Below the pieces are notes generated by a model that was not told where the DNA came from, did not search any database, and saw only the letters and a program-made list of their open reading frames with translations. Shown here piece by piece: positions 41,941 to 52,075 of a stretch of DNA of 64,000 nucleotides. The position numbers and the translations under genes are program-made. Each line of letters begins with the position of its first letter. The first letter of the stretch is position 1. The DNA is taken from positions 4,907,673-4,971,672 of the forward strand of contig VZQC01007982.1 of the NCBI GenBank assembly GCA_009823505.1, in the 5' to 3' direction. This stretch comes from Rhizomys pruinosus. Taxonomy: Eukaryota > Chordata > Mammalia > Rodentia > Spalacidae.

Positions 41941-44397
41941 GATGGACTGAAAGACAAAAACCACACCATCATCTCAATTGATGCAGAAAAAGCCTTTGAC
42001 AAAATCCAGCATCCCTTCATGCTTAAACCCTAGAGGGAATTGGATTGGAGGGATCATTCCTCAGTTTAATCAAAGCCATATACAGGAAACCCACAGCCAA
42101 TATCATCCTAAATGGGGAAACAACAGAAACATTCCCTTTAAAGGAAGGAACTCCTCAAAAAGACAAAATAAATAAATAAATAAATAAAATAAAGGAAGGA
42201 ACTCTGCAAGGCTGACCCCCTGTCACCACTCCTCTTCAATATAGTGCTTGAAACACTAGAACAATAAGGCAAGAGAAGGAAATTAAAGGAGTACTAATTG
42301 GAAAAGAAGAAGTCAAGCTATCCCTATTTGCTGATGATATGTTTACTTAAGGGATGCTAAAAACTCCACCAGAAAACTCCTAGAAATGATTAACAGCTTC
42401 AGCAAAATGGCAGGATACAAAATTAATCTAAAAAAAAATTTCTTTACACCAAGAATAAGCAACTGGAGAAGGAATTCAAGGAGACCTTCCCACTCAGGAT
42501 AGCCTCAAAAACAATAAAATACTTAGGAACAAACCTAACCAAAGACACCAAAGGTCTCTACAACAAAAATTTTAAACCCTAAAGAAAGAAATTGAAGAAG
42601 ACATCAGAAGATGGAAAAACCTCCCATGCTCATGGATTGGGAAAATTAACATTGTAAAAATGTCCATTCTACCCAAACTCTTATACAGATTTAATGCTAT
42701 CCCAATTAAAATCCCCAAGAGTTTCTTCACAGGCTTTGAAAAAAAGAGTCCTTAAATTCATTTGGAAAAACAAAAGACCCTGAATAGTCAAAATAACCCT
42801 GAGTGAAAAGAGCAACACAGAGGGGATCTCTATACCAGACTTCAAACTATAATCCAGACCTATAGTCATAAAAACACCCTGGTACTGGCACAAAAACAGA
42901 CCTGTTGACCAATGGAACAAAATAAAAGATCAAAACTTGAGCACATACAATTTCAGCCATCTCATATTTGACAAGGGGGCCAAGAAGACACAATGGGAGA
43001 AAAGACAGCATCTTCAGCAAGTGGTGTTGGCAAAACAGGATAACCACTTGTAGAAGAATGAAATTAAACCCCTACCTCTCGCCCTGTACAAAAGTCAACT
43101 CCAGATGGATTAAAGACCTCAACGTGAAACCCCAAACTCTGAAGGTGATAGAAGAAAAAGTTGGCAGCAGACTACAAGACATAGGCGTAGGAAAAGACTT
43201 CCTAAATCAGACAGCAGCTGCACAAGAATTAAGGTCGACAATTGACAAATGGGACCTCATCAAACTCAAAAGCTTCTGTACATCAAAAGAAACAATCAAG
43301 GAAGTGAAGAGAAATCCCACAGAGTGGGAGGAAACCTTCACTGCAGATACATCTGACAAAGCATTGATTTCCAGAATATATAAACTACTCAAAAAACAAA
43401 GAAAAAAGAAAACAAATGACCCACTCAATAGATGGAGCAAAGAACTGAACAGAGACTTCACAAGTGAGGAATTAGAGATGTCTGAGAAACACCTCAAGAA
43501 CTGTTCAACATCACTAATCATTAAGGAAATGCAAATGAAAACCACTTTAAGATATCATCTTACTCCAATAAGACTGGCTAGGATCAAGAAAACAAATGAT
43601 ACCAAGTGCTGGAGAGGTTGTGGGGAAAGGGGAACACTCATCCACTGCTGGTGGGAATGTAAACTCGTACAGCCACTATGGAAAGCAGTGTGGAGAACCC
43701 TTGGAAGACTTGGAATGAACTTGCCACCCGACCCAGCCATACCACTCCTGGGCATGTACCCTCAAGACTTACGCCACCACAGAGATACATGCACGGCCAT
43801 GTTTATTGCAGCTCTCTTCACAATAGCAAGGAGCTGGAACCAACCTAAATGCCCCTCAACTGACGAGTGGATAGAGAAAATGTGGTACATCTACACAATG
43901 GAGTTCTATGCAGCAGTAAAGAAAGACGACATCACGAGCTTTGCAGGAAAATGGCTGGAGCTAGAGGACATCATGCTGAGTGAAGTAACACAGTCCCAGA
44001 AAAACAAACGACGAATGGTATCCCTCATCTGTGGATGCTAGTGCCAATTACCTAGTTGTAAGTATTTCTTGTGCACGGCCCCTTGAGCTTTTGTCCAAGC
44101 AGTTGGGAGTGATGCATATTGGAAACAACAACAACAGAAAGGACTGCATCAAAGAACTGACTGAAACAGTGAACTTCTGCTCAAAACAGTCAACTTCCAC
44201 ATGGAGAATTTTGAGAAAGACTGAGAAAGAGATGAAAAGCATGTTTGGCAGAATGCATGAGCTCTGGTGGGGTGGGGAGATAGGGTGGGGGACAGGGGTC
44301 TAGATTTGATAATCTTGTACAAAATATATATAAAAAAAATTTAAAAAGCAAAAAAAAAAAAAATAAAGGTGATGTTATTAAAAAAAAAGAAGAAGAA
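41941..44397 (+). mobile_element. 5'-truncated rodent L1 inside the ERVK
   Basis: It begins within ORF2 reverse transcriptase and runs through the ORF2 stop and a 3' UTR with (AAC)n, a G-rich tract and A-rich end. 'gaaaaac[c/t]acattgg' borders both sides (about 41926-41940 and 44397-44411), a 15-bp target duplication proving insertion into the provirus next to its primer site. An 'aaaggaaggaactc' repeat at about 42141 and 42191 brackets a tiny (AAAT)n-tailed insertion. Confidence 0.92.
42968..44041 (+). pseudogene. L1 ORF2 C-terminal fragment
   Basis: About 357 codons stay open to the natural stop at 44039-44041. The region includes the L1 C-terminal cysteine-rich motif (CxxxC...HCWWEC) near 43606-43661. 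The endonuclease is absent and the reverse transcriptase part (41950-42960) has many stops, although an LFADDM active-site remnant is readable at about 42325. It cannot retrotranspose. This is the longest conserved coding sequence in the middle of the window. Confidence 0.9.
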
Positions 44398-44402
44398 GAA
44401 AA

Positions 44403-44418
44403 ACTACATTGGGCACCA
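44403..44418 (-). other. Primer-binding site, tRNA-Lys-like
   Basis: On the minus strand TGGTGCCCAATGTAG starts two bases after the 5' LTR. It matches the lysine-tRNA primer site except at two CpG-decay positions (C to T) and one further base. Confidence 0.7.
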
Positions 44419-44420
44419 AA

Positions 44421-44756
44421 TGTTGTCAATCCCCCCCTAGGCCTGCCAGGGAACTTTGTGATCCAACTGTGAATGAAAGGGGGTGAGAGGCACAGAGTCA
44501 AGATGCAGACCCTGGGAGTCGGGTGAATGCAGGCTGAAGGTGAGTTGCTGCGGACTCATTTATTGGGGGCAAGGTTAGTGTTTATGTACTGTTAGCATTC
44601 TGCTCTCCTGTTAGTGCAGACATTGTGTCGCCTTGTGATTGGCTCAGGTCTGCAACTCAGCTGCTTGTATGGTCGCCTGCCTAAGGCAGGTTAGGTTGAT
44701 GAGGGACAAGCTCTGTGCAGGTGCACTGTGTAATTCTCAGCATACAGGCTACTACA
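44421..44756 (-). repeat. 5' LTR of the ERVK provirus
   Basis: 336 bp, homologous to 38254-38562. It retains AATAAA (minus) near 44560 and a CCAAT on the minus strand near 44637. Confidence 0.85.
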
Positions 44757-44762
44757 GGAAGC

Positions 44763-45337
44763 ATCCCCTCAAGGTCAGCACACAGAATCTGGGCTCAGAG
44801 GTGGGTCCAAGACTCTATCTCAGGCTGGTTTCTCTCTTATGCTTGAGTTATAAACCTTCTCCATGGAAACATGGCATATAAACAATTCTTAGTTACTCTC
44901 TCCAGCCCCACATGGTGCTAGGGATTAAACACCACTGGGCCTAGGGACTGGTGTGTAAAAGCTATACACCAGTCTAATGCTTAACTTCTGGGAAGGCTGT
45001 ATACAACGTTTTGGTCACATTGGAGCTCTGGTAGTATAAGATCTTGTTACTAATCTGCTTATAGTAATCATCTTAGTGCTCACCAAGTGATGTTAGTTTT
45101 TTTATATCATGTTTCTTTTTGAAATCTTGTCTTTTACAAAGAAAAACATTAAACAGTTGCATGAAAATAGCCTGATGTAACTCTGTATAATAAGAAAAGA
45201 AATATATTAGAATTTCCCATTCCTTGATTTCTCCCTTGGTATTTTGCCCCCCCCCCAACACACACACAGAAAGAAATAAAAATAAGAGACAGAGAGAAGA
45301 GAAAAAGAAAAGAAAGGGAAAGAAAAAAGGCGTGGGG
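44763..45337. other. No gene recognised
   Basis: Low-copy sequence ending in A/G-rich simple DNA (45265-45335). Confidence 0.35.
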
Positions 45338-45530
45338 GGGGGTGGATGAGGTGGCTCAACAGGTAAATGCTCCTATCACCAAGCCCGAGGACCTGGGTTC
45401 AGTCCCCAGGACCCGAATGATGGAATGAGAGAACCAACTCCCGAAAGTTGTTCTTTGACCTCCACACACGTGTCATGGTTCATATATGTGTGCACACACA
45501 TATACACACAAATGAATACAAAATGAAAAA
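45338..45530 (+). mobile_element. B2/B3-class SINE, variant 3' half
   Basis: 'gtggatgaggtggctcaaca', 'gggttcagtccccaggaccc', 'aaagttgttctttgacctcc' and a CA-rich tail; same kind as 316-497 and 32225-32695. Confidence 0.75.
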
Positions 45531-45849
45531 AGTTAAGGAAAACAGAGAAAGAGAGGTAACTCCTGGCCTGTTTAATTCCACATGCAACTTCCAAACAGGA
45601 TATTGAGTGCCAAGGTGACAATCTCTCTGGACTAATTACCTGCCCTGGCTCCTTTCAAATGCTGGTGTTTATACTCACCATTCCCGTCAAGCAGAGGCCT
45701 GTCAGGAACCACTAGGCTCATTCAGAATTCTGTAGAGAATTTGACTATTTATGGAGGTAATGTCAGGACTAAGATGCCAAGCACTAGCAGCAAACAAACA
45801 AACAAACAAAAAAAAAATCAAAGAAGTATTTTTTAACAATAATTTTTAA

Positions 45850-46260
45850 AAAGCAACACTGTCCTTTCAGCAAATGACAATGGCAATATTGGATGTCCAC
45901 ATGGAAAAGAATGAAACTGGACTCTGGAGGACACTACAATAAGTGAAATAGGCCAGACACTCCAAGACAAATAAAGCAGAGTCCCATATGTAGGCTTTCA
46001 AAGAGTCAAACCACAATAACAATGTAAACTGGTAGTTTCCAAGGGGAAGAAGGGGTCAAGTAGAGAGATGTGGTCAGGGGGACAAAGTTTCAGGCAAGAT
46101 GAGTGAGTTCTATAGTTTCAATATGCAGTGTGGTGACCAGAGTTAACAAAACTGTGTTGCATATTTTATTTAAATTTTCGAAGAGGGTGGGCCTTAAGTG
46201 TCACACAATGTGGGGGAGGGGTGGGAAAATAAAGAATGAGAGAAAGAAAAGTAATTATTG
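45850..46260 (+). mobile_element. Old L1 3' UTR
   Basis: 'acactacaataagtgaaata', 'ggtagtttccaaggggaaga', 'tggtgaccagagttaacaaa' follow ancient mammalian L1 3' ends. Confidence 0.65.
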
Positions 46261-46446
46261 AGGTGATGATTGTTAATAAGCTTGATTGTGATGGTCTTTT
46301 CACAATATATGCTTATACTGAACACAAGTTGTATGGCCAAGGTATATGTAATTTTTGTCAGTTATACAAGAGTAGAGCTGAAAAAAAAAACAGTAGCGAT
46401 TTATGATATTGGATTTGGCTATTTTCTGGATATGACACTAAAAGTA

Positions 46447-46605
46447 CGAAGGCGTGGTGGCGCACGCCTTTAATCCTAGCACTCGGGAGGCAGAGGCAGG
46501 CAGATCTTTGTGAGTTCAAGGCCAGCCTGGTCTACAGAGCGAGTTTAGGGACAGCTGGGGCTACAGGGTGACCCTGTCTTGAAAAAGACCAAAAAAAAAA
46601 AAAAG
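46447..46605 (+). mobile_element. B1 SINE
   Basis: 'ggcgtggtggcgcacgcctt' to 'ccctgtcttgaaaaagacc' and A tail, between two copies of 'aaaagtac'. Confidence 0.93.
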
Positions 46606-46799
46606 TACAAGCAACAAAAATAAAAGCAGACAAAGTAGACTGTGGGGGAACCAGCAGTAGCAGCAGCAGCAGCACCCAAACCACTGGCCCTCTGGGCTTC
46701 AGAAGCACAATCAACGGACGGAAGACAAAGCCCAGGGAACAAAGAAAGTACCTGCGGCCCACAGATCTGATAATAGTATAAAAATATATAACAAACTCC

Positions 46800-47338
46800 C
46801 ACAACTTAAAAACCAAACAGTCCAGTTTATAACTGGAAAGGATTTGAATAGACACTTTGCCAAAGGTTTACAAATAGCCAGTAAACCTAGAAAAGGATGC
46901 TCAGCATCAGTGATTGCTAAGGAATTCAGTCAGAGCCACAGTGTGATACCACCTTATACTCATTAGGATTGCTACTGTAGAAAAAACAGAAAACAGCAAA
47001 CATTTCTGAAGATATAAATTGGAAATCTTGTGGTTGGAGAGATGGCTCAGCGGTTAAGAGCACTGATTGTTCTTGAACAGGACCTGGTTTCAAATCCCAG
47101 CTCCCTCATGGCAGCTAACAACTGTCTATACCTCCAGTTTCCGGGGATCTAACAACTGCTTCTGTTCTCTGTAGGCACTGATGTCACAGGCGCACTTACA
47201 TACATATAGGCACAACAGGCACACTCATAAAATAAAAATAAATCTGAAAAACTGAAACAAAATGGAAATCTTGTGCAGTCTTGTTGGGAATGCAAAATTG
47301 AAGAACCATCATGGAAAAGCTGGGTGGTGGTCATCCTC

Positions 47339-47340
<2 letters not shown>
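46800..47340 (+). mobile_element. Old L1 ORF2 fragment split by a B2
   Basis: 'gatttgaatagacactttgc', 'ggatgctcagcatcagtgat' and 'tgtgataccaccttatactc' are typical L1 ORF2 3' sequence, with many stops. Confidence 0.75.
47028..47262 (+). mobile_element. B2 SINE inside old L1
   Basis: 'gttggagagatggctcagcg' to 'aaataaaaataaatctgaaa'. 'aa[t/a]tggaaatcttg' on both sides (about 47018 and 47261) is the target duplication. Confidence 0.88.
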
Positions 47341-47387
<47 letters not shown>

Positions 47388-47395
47388 TGTGTGTG
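47341..47395 (+). repeat. (GT)n microsatellite
   Basis: About 55 bp of GT with one A interruption. Confidence 0.95.
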
Positions 47396-47439
47396 AATGG
47401 GTCAATGGAAACTATCTCCAACCAGCTACTCGGGCTACA

Positions 47440-47527
47440 TAGAATTTGCTATGTAGACCAGTCTGGCCTCCAACTCACAGAGCTCTGCCTGCCTCTGCCT
47501 CCTAATGTTGGGATTAAAGGTGTGGGA
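47440..47527 (-). mobile_element. B1 SINE fragment
   Basis: 'tgctatgtagaccagtctgg' to 'gttgggattaaaggtgtggg'. Confidence 0.82.
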
Positions 47528-48344
47528 ATAACAATCTTAGATGGAATAAACCAATTTAAAGCAGACTGCCAAGTGATTTTGGGTGCCGTTACAGCTCTGA
47601 GAAGTGTTACAGCTCTAAAGCTCTGGAGAGCAGCGCTGTCCTTCACAGAGCAGGTCTGCTGCTCAGGAGGGGCAGAGGGAACCTCAAAGCCAGGGGCCAC
47701 CAGGGAGTCTCCAAGGTTGCTGGGCTGGAAATGTGGAGCTGCTGGTCTCAGAAGCTGTGGTTCTCATAGGCTGGGAGCATCTGTAGGGAATTCCCTTCTG
47801 CACCCCAGCAGAAGGGTGTGAAGTCTCGGAGGCAGCCGCAGGAATGAAGCCATCTGTCTGTGGCCACTGGTGGCCTTCTGGAGGCTGGCCTGAGTGGACT
47901 TTCTGCCTGGGACAGGAGCCTCAGGTGCAGCAAGCTTCTGTCAGCAGCAGTCTTCAAGGCAGCCTTGTCTCTCCTCTTCCTCATCAGACTCAGGAGGCCT
48001 GCAGGGTTGGATCTGCCAGCTGGTTCCTGATTGGCTGAATGTTGAAAGATGAAACTAGGACCAATCAATCTGGGGAGGGGGCGTGGGAGGAGAGAATCCT
48101 TACCTGCTCAAAGTTTCCGGAAGTCCACAGTCAGGTCTGCTGTAGAAGCAGGGAAAGTTTTGTTTAGTAATTTTAGTAAGTTTTGGCTTGTTACTGGTTG
48201 CTAAGGCGACCTTCCCTTGGGGCCTCAGCCTGTCAGCTATCAGCTGTCAAAAAAAAAGCTCCTTTTCAGGGCCCCACCTACCCTTAACATATATATGTAT
48301 CCACAAAACATGTATATATACAGTTATACATATATTTATACACA
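47528..48344. other. GC-richer block with CCAAT boxes and an X-box
   Basis: Not an obvious repeat. It has 'ctgattggctg' near 48029, 'ggaccaatc' near 48059, a GC box 'gggggcgtggg' near 48077, a perfect RFX X-box (48197-48210) and a minus-strand donor-like site (about 48103). Only about seven CpGs, so not a CpG island. It could be an old LTR or a decayed promoter. Confidence 0.35.
48197..48210 (-). promoter_or_regulatory. Perfect RFX X-box motif
   Basis: Minus strand GTCGCCTTAGCAAC fits GTNRCC-N2-RGYAAC without mismatch. Function is unknown without a confirmed promoter. Confidence 0.4.
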
Positions 48345-48660
48345 TAGACAAAATATACAGTTGCACATGATTTAACAATTCCACTTTTGAGGAAACAATC
48401 CAAGGACTTGAAAGCAGGATCTTGAAGAGATCTTGACAAAGCAATGTATTCTACTATTCTGCAGAAAAGTAAAGGTAAGTGTCAATCCTTGGGTAAGGAG
48501 GCAAGCAAGATGTGTTATATACATAAGATGAAATATTATCCATCCTTAAAAACAAACATGAATAAATATTATACTAAATGAAATAAGCCAGTGACAAAAG
48601 ACAGACATTGTTTCATTCTACTTATATAAGATAGTTGTATCATATGGACAATTGGGGGGA
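48345..48660 (+). mobile_element. Old L1 3' end (L1M-like)
   Basis: 'gatgaaatattatccatcct', 'actaaatgaaataagccagt' and 'cattctacttatataagata' are characteristic. Confidence 0.72.
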
Positions 48661-48726
48661 AAAAGCTACTGGTATTAGTTAATTTTCACATTGCTAGGAT
48701 AAAATACCTGACAAAAGCAACTTCAG

Positions 48727-48971
48727 GGGCTGGAGAGATGGCCTAGCAGTTAAGAGAGCTGACTGCTCTTGCAGAAGACCCGGGTTCGATCCCCAGCACC
48801 CACATGGCTGAGAATCGTCTTTAACTACAGTTCCAGGGGAATCTGACGCCCTCTTCAACTACAGTTCCAGGAGAATCTGACGCCCTCTTCTGACCTCCAT
48901 GGCATTGCACGACACGGGTGCACCAACCTACATGCAGACAGTACATTCATACACATAATAAATAAATAAAT
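48727..48971 (+). mobile_element. B2 SINE with an extra 34-bp internal duplication
   Basis: The block 'aactacagttccagg[g/a]gaa' through 'cgccctcttc' occurs twice in tandem (about 48821-48889). Target duplication 'agcaacttca' on both sides of the element plus its tail. Confidence 0.92.
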
Positions 48972-48972
48972 A

Positions 48973-49036
<64 letters not shown>

Positions 49037-49037
49037 A
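48972..49037 (+). repeat. (GAAA)n microsatellite in B2 tail
   Basis: About 66 bp, nearly perfect. Confidence 0.95.
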
Positions 49038-49552
49038 GCAACTTCAAGAAGGAGGTATTCATTCTGGTTCACAGTTCAAGAGTGCAGTCCATCCTGGTGG
49101 AGACGTCATGAAAGAGCTTGAGGCAGCTGCTCACACTGCATCTGCAGTCAGGAAGCAGAGAGTGAGGAAAGCTGGTCTCAGCCCCGTTCCTCCTTCTGTC
49201 CAGTCGAGGACCCAGCCCATGGAATGACACCACTCACAGTCAGGGCCATGATCCCACATCATTTAACTTAATCCAGACAATCCCTCACAATCCTGCCCAG
49301 AGGATTGTGACATGACTCAGTGAGTCTAGACCCTGTCACAGTGACTACACTAGTCATCAGGACACCTCAGTTCATAGAGACGGAAAGCAGAAAGCACAGT
49401 CAGGCCATGGGAATATTATTTACCGGATATAGAGCTTCAGTTTGGGAAGATGAGTAAGTTCAGGAGATGATGGTGTGGTGATATTTGCACAGCAAGACCA
49501 CGCACATGTGCCACTAGAGTGGACACTTAAAGATGCTCAAATGAGGGGCCGG

Positions 49553-49772
49553 AGAGATGGCTCAGTGGTTAAGAGCAATGGCTGCTCTTGCGGAGGTCCT
49601 GGATTCGATTCCCAGCACCCACATGGTGGCTAACAACCTACCTTAACTCCAGTTCCAGGGGATCCAATGCCCTCTTCTGACCTCTGTGGACATTGCACAA
49701 CATGGGTGCACCTACCTATATGCAAGCAATACACTTGTATACATAAACTAAAAATAGTAAAATATGTTTTAA
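49553..49772 (+). mobile_element. B2 SINE
   Basis: Complete older-subfamily copy. Target duplication 'aagatgctcaaatga' (about 49532-49546 and 49774-49788). Confidence 0.93.
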
Positions 49773-49799
49773 AAGATGCTCAAATGATAAATTCCATAA

Positions 49800-49958
49800 T
49801 TTTTTGAATTTTTGGTGTTTTTGAGACAGTGTCTCCCTGTAGCCTCAGCTGGCCTGGAACTCACTCTGTAGACCAGGCTGGCCTTGAATTCACATAGATC
49901 TGCCTGCCTTTGCCTCCCAAGTGCTGGGATTAAAGGCATGCACCACCACACCCAGAAA
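49800..49958 (-). mobile_element. B1 SINE
   Basis: Complete reverse copy between 'aaattccataatttt' and 'aaaattccatatttt'. Confidence 0.93.
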
Positions 49959-50013
49959 ATTCCATATTTTTAAATCACAGTATGAAGAACTGCTTAGTAT
50001 ATAAAGAGATAAA

Positions 50014-50176
50014 AAGCCAGGCATGGTGATGCATGCCTTTAATCCCAGCACTCAGGAGGCAGAGGCAGGCGGATCTCTGTGAGTTCAAGGCCAGCCTGGT
50101 CTACAGAGCAAGCACCAGGACAGCTATGGCTACAGGGAGACCCTGTCTCGAAAAGATAAAAAAATAAATAAATAAA
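50014..50176 (+). mobile_element. B1 SINE
   Basis: Complete copy; flanks 'ataaagag[a/g]taaaa'. Inverted relative to the B1 56 bp to the left. Confidence 0.93.
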
Positions 50177-50747
50177 GAGGTAAAACGAAATTTCTCTAGA
50201 ATGATTTTCATCCTCAGAAAATTTTCTCAGAAGCCATAACTGCTTCCTGAGTGAGTTCACAGTCATGGTAGACTCTTGAGTACCATGATATGGTCAGGGA
50301 TAAAAATCAAAACATGTCAAGGAGAGCTGCTTGAGGGGATCTCAATAATTAATGAACTTTGAAACATACCCTAAGCCTCTCATTATTTATAATGAAAATA
50401 TTATGCATACACAGAGCTTTTTGTATCTGCAAAAGTCTTTAGAAATCAGATAAATAATTTAAAAACAAATTTGCTCACTTGAGTATCTAAGGGCAGCAAG
50501 GGGCCGAGGCCAAGCTTCTGTCTCGTTCTTTTGATGGCTGTGGATTTCTGTTCTCCAGAATTGTATACTGCACTGAAGTATATGACTCACCAAAGGTGAG
50601 TGGCAGACTCAGGCTGGAAACTTCTCTCTACCTTCTTTCCACCTTGAAATTCTAATATCTGATTTTATGGGAAAATAATTTCCAGGTTGCTCTTATGTAT
50701 TGTACTTTGCCATTCAAGTGTGGTTCTCATTCGTATTATTTCTATGT
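50177..50747. other. Low-copy DNA with a candidate micro-exon
   Basis: No repeats apart from edges. See the candidate exon at 50559. Confidence 0.35.
50559..50595 (+). other. Candidate 37-nt micro-exon
   Basis: A pyrimidine-rich 'gatttctgttctccag' acceptor precedes it, and CAAAG|GTGAGT, a near-ideal donor, follows. Two of three frames are open. The exon is tiny and I cannot link it to a protein, so chance is a real possibility. Confidence 0.2.
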
Positions 50748-50782
50748 GTCCTTGTGGTTTGACTAGAAATGCCCCCCGCTGG

Positions 50783-50946
50783 CCTGGAACTCACTCTGTA
50801 GACCAGGCTGGCTTTAGGATTAAAGGCGTGCGCCACTATGCCTGGTTTAAAGACGGTTCTTAGCCTCTATGTGGGTGCTGGGAATCAAACCCGGGTTCTC
50901 TGCAAGAGCAGTCGGTGCTCTTAACCACTGAGCCATCTCTTCAGCC
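50783..50946 (-). mobile_element. B1 and B2 fragments joined
   Basis: 50783-50850 is a reverse B1 with internal deletion ('gctggcctggaactcactct' joined to 'aggattaaaggcgtgcgcc'). 50851-50946 is the head of a reverse B2. Confidence 0.85.
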
Positions 50947-50974
50947 CTGGGAATGTTTATTAAGACTCATTTAT

Positions 50975-51199
50975 GGGGTTGGAGAGATGGCCTAGCAGTT
51001 AAGAGTGCCAACTGCTCTTGCAGAGGACCCGGGTTCCATCTCCAGCACCCACATGGCAGCTGAGAACCATCTTTAACTCCAGTTCCAGGGGAATCCGACG
51101 CCCTCTTCTGACCTCCCAGGCATTGCACGACACAGGTGCACAAACTTACATGCAGACAGTACATTCATACACATAAAAAAATAAATAAAATTTAAAAAG
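50975..51199 (+). mobile_element. B2 SINE
   Basis: Full-length copy, tail 'ataaataaaatttaaaaag'. It has the young 3' half but not the 17-bp duplication, an intermediate type. Confidence 0.93.
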
Positions 51200-51204
51200 C
51201 AATC

Positions 51205-51416
51205 CTTTCTTTTTATTTTATGTGTATAAATGTTTTGCCTACATGAATGTGTACAATGAACATGCTTAGTATGTGTGGAGACCAATGGAAGGTGTGATAA
51301 CCCCTGGAGCTGGAGGTATAGACGGTAGTGAGCTACCATGTGGGTGCTGGGAAACTGAACTCTGGTCCTCTGCAAGAGCACAGTGCTCGTAACCTCTGAG
51401 CCATCTGTCCAGCCCC
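51205..51416 (-). mobile_element. B2/B3-class SINE
   Basis: Reverse copy, 'tttattttatgtgtataaat' to 'tgagccatctgtccagcccc'. Confidence 0.88.
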
Positions 51417-51640
51417 ATGGGAATGAGGTTTTGAAGTTACCATCTCCTTGCCACCTTCCTGTCTCTCACTTTATTCTTTTTGGCTGTGATGTGGCTGGTT
51501 CTCCTTATCTCTGCCCTCTTGCCACCCTACGCAACCATAGACTGAACCCTCTGAAAACAGGACCCCAAACAAACAACTCCTCTTTTAAGTTGTTTCTCTC
51601 GGGTATTTTGGTTATGTTGATGAGAAAAGTAACTAGTATG

Positions 51641-51889
51641 GTATTAAGCTTTTTAATTTTGTTTGTGGTTTGCAACTTTATAGACCTGAAGGAAAACAGG
51701 AGTAATATGCAGATGGGATACACAAATGGCCATGTCTGACAGAGCATCCATGACGCCTGACTGCTGGGCAAGAAGGTGCTAGAGCAGCCCTAATGGTTAT
51801 GGGAGTGTGTGTGTGGGGGGTGTCTTTCCCTCTCACAGACTCCAAGGAGCAGTCTGGCATTTACTTAGAGGTTTCCCATAAGTTCTACT
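51641..51889. other. No feature recognised
   Basis: Low-copy sequence with a short G/T-rich run near 51805. Confidence 0.35.
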
Positions 51890-52032
51890 TGCTAGGATAG
51901 TTAATTTTTTATGTTTTGATTGGGCCACAGGGCACCCAGATATTTGGTCAAATATTCTCTGGTGTGCACCTGTGAGTATATTTCAGGGTGAGCTATGGAA
52001 AGTAGAGTGCCTTCTTTTTTAAAAAAAATATT

Positions 52033-52075
<43 letters not shown>

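Larger units (their letters stand above)
38254..44756 (-). mobile_element. Decayed ERVK provirus
   Basis: Two direct LTRs in minus orientation bound the element. Target duplication GGAAG[T/C] at 38248-38253 and 44757-44762 is 6 bp, as in ERVK. A polypurine tract abuts the 3' LTR and a tRNA-Lys-like primer site abuts the 5' LTR. Without the L1 insert the interior is only about 3.4 kb, so most of gag-pol-env is deleted. I see no intact retroviral gene. Two B1s and one young B2 have also entered. Confidence 0.85.
48670..49363 (-). mobile_element. ERVL/MaLR-type LTR interrupted by a B2
   Basis: 'attagttaattttcacattg', 'ggttcacagttcaagagtgc', 'gagcttgaggcagctgctca' and 'ctagtcatcag' follow a common rodent LTR in reverse. 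The B2 and its GAAA tail occupy 48727-49037. Confidence 0.72.
50748..51640 (+). mobile_element. ORR1-like MaLR LTR split by four SINEs
   Basis: The 5' end 'tgtggtttgactagaaatgc' (50753) and 3' end 'cccaaacaaacaactcctct' ... 'gagaaaagtaactagta' (51420-51640) are one LTR. Between them lie a B1 fragment (-), B2 fragment (-), B2 (+) and B3-like (-). Confidence 0.7.

Noticed and set aside
42968..44041. Active L1
   Set aside because: The element is 5'-truncated and the reverse transcriptase region carries many stops, so the open C-terminal part alone is not functional.
47273..47821. 182-codon frame, plus strand
   Set aside because: It begins in an old L1, passes through a GT microsatellite and a B1 fragment, and has no support.
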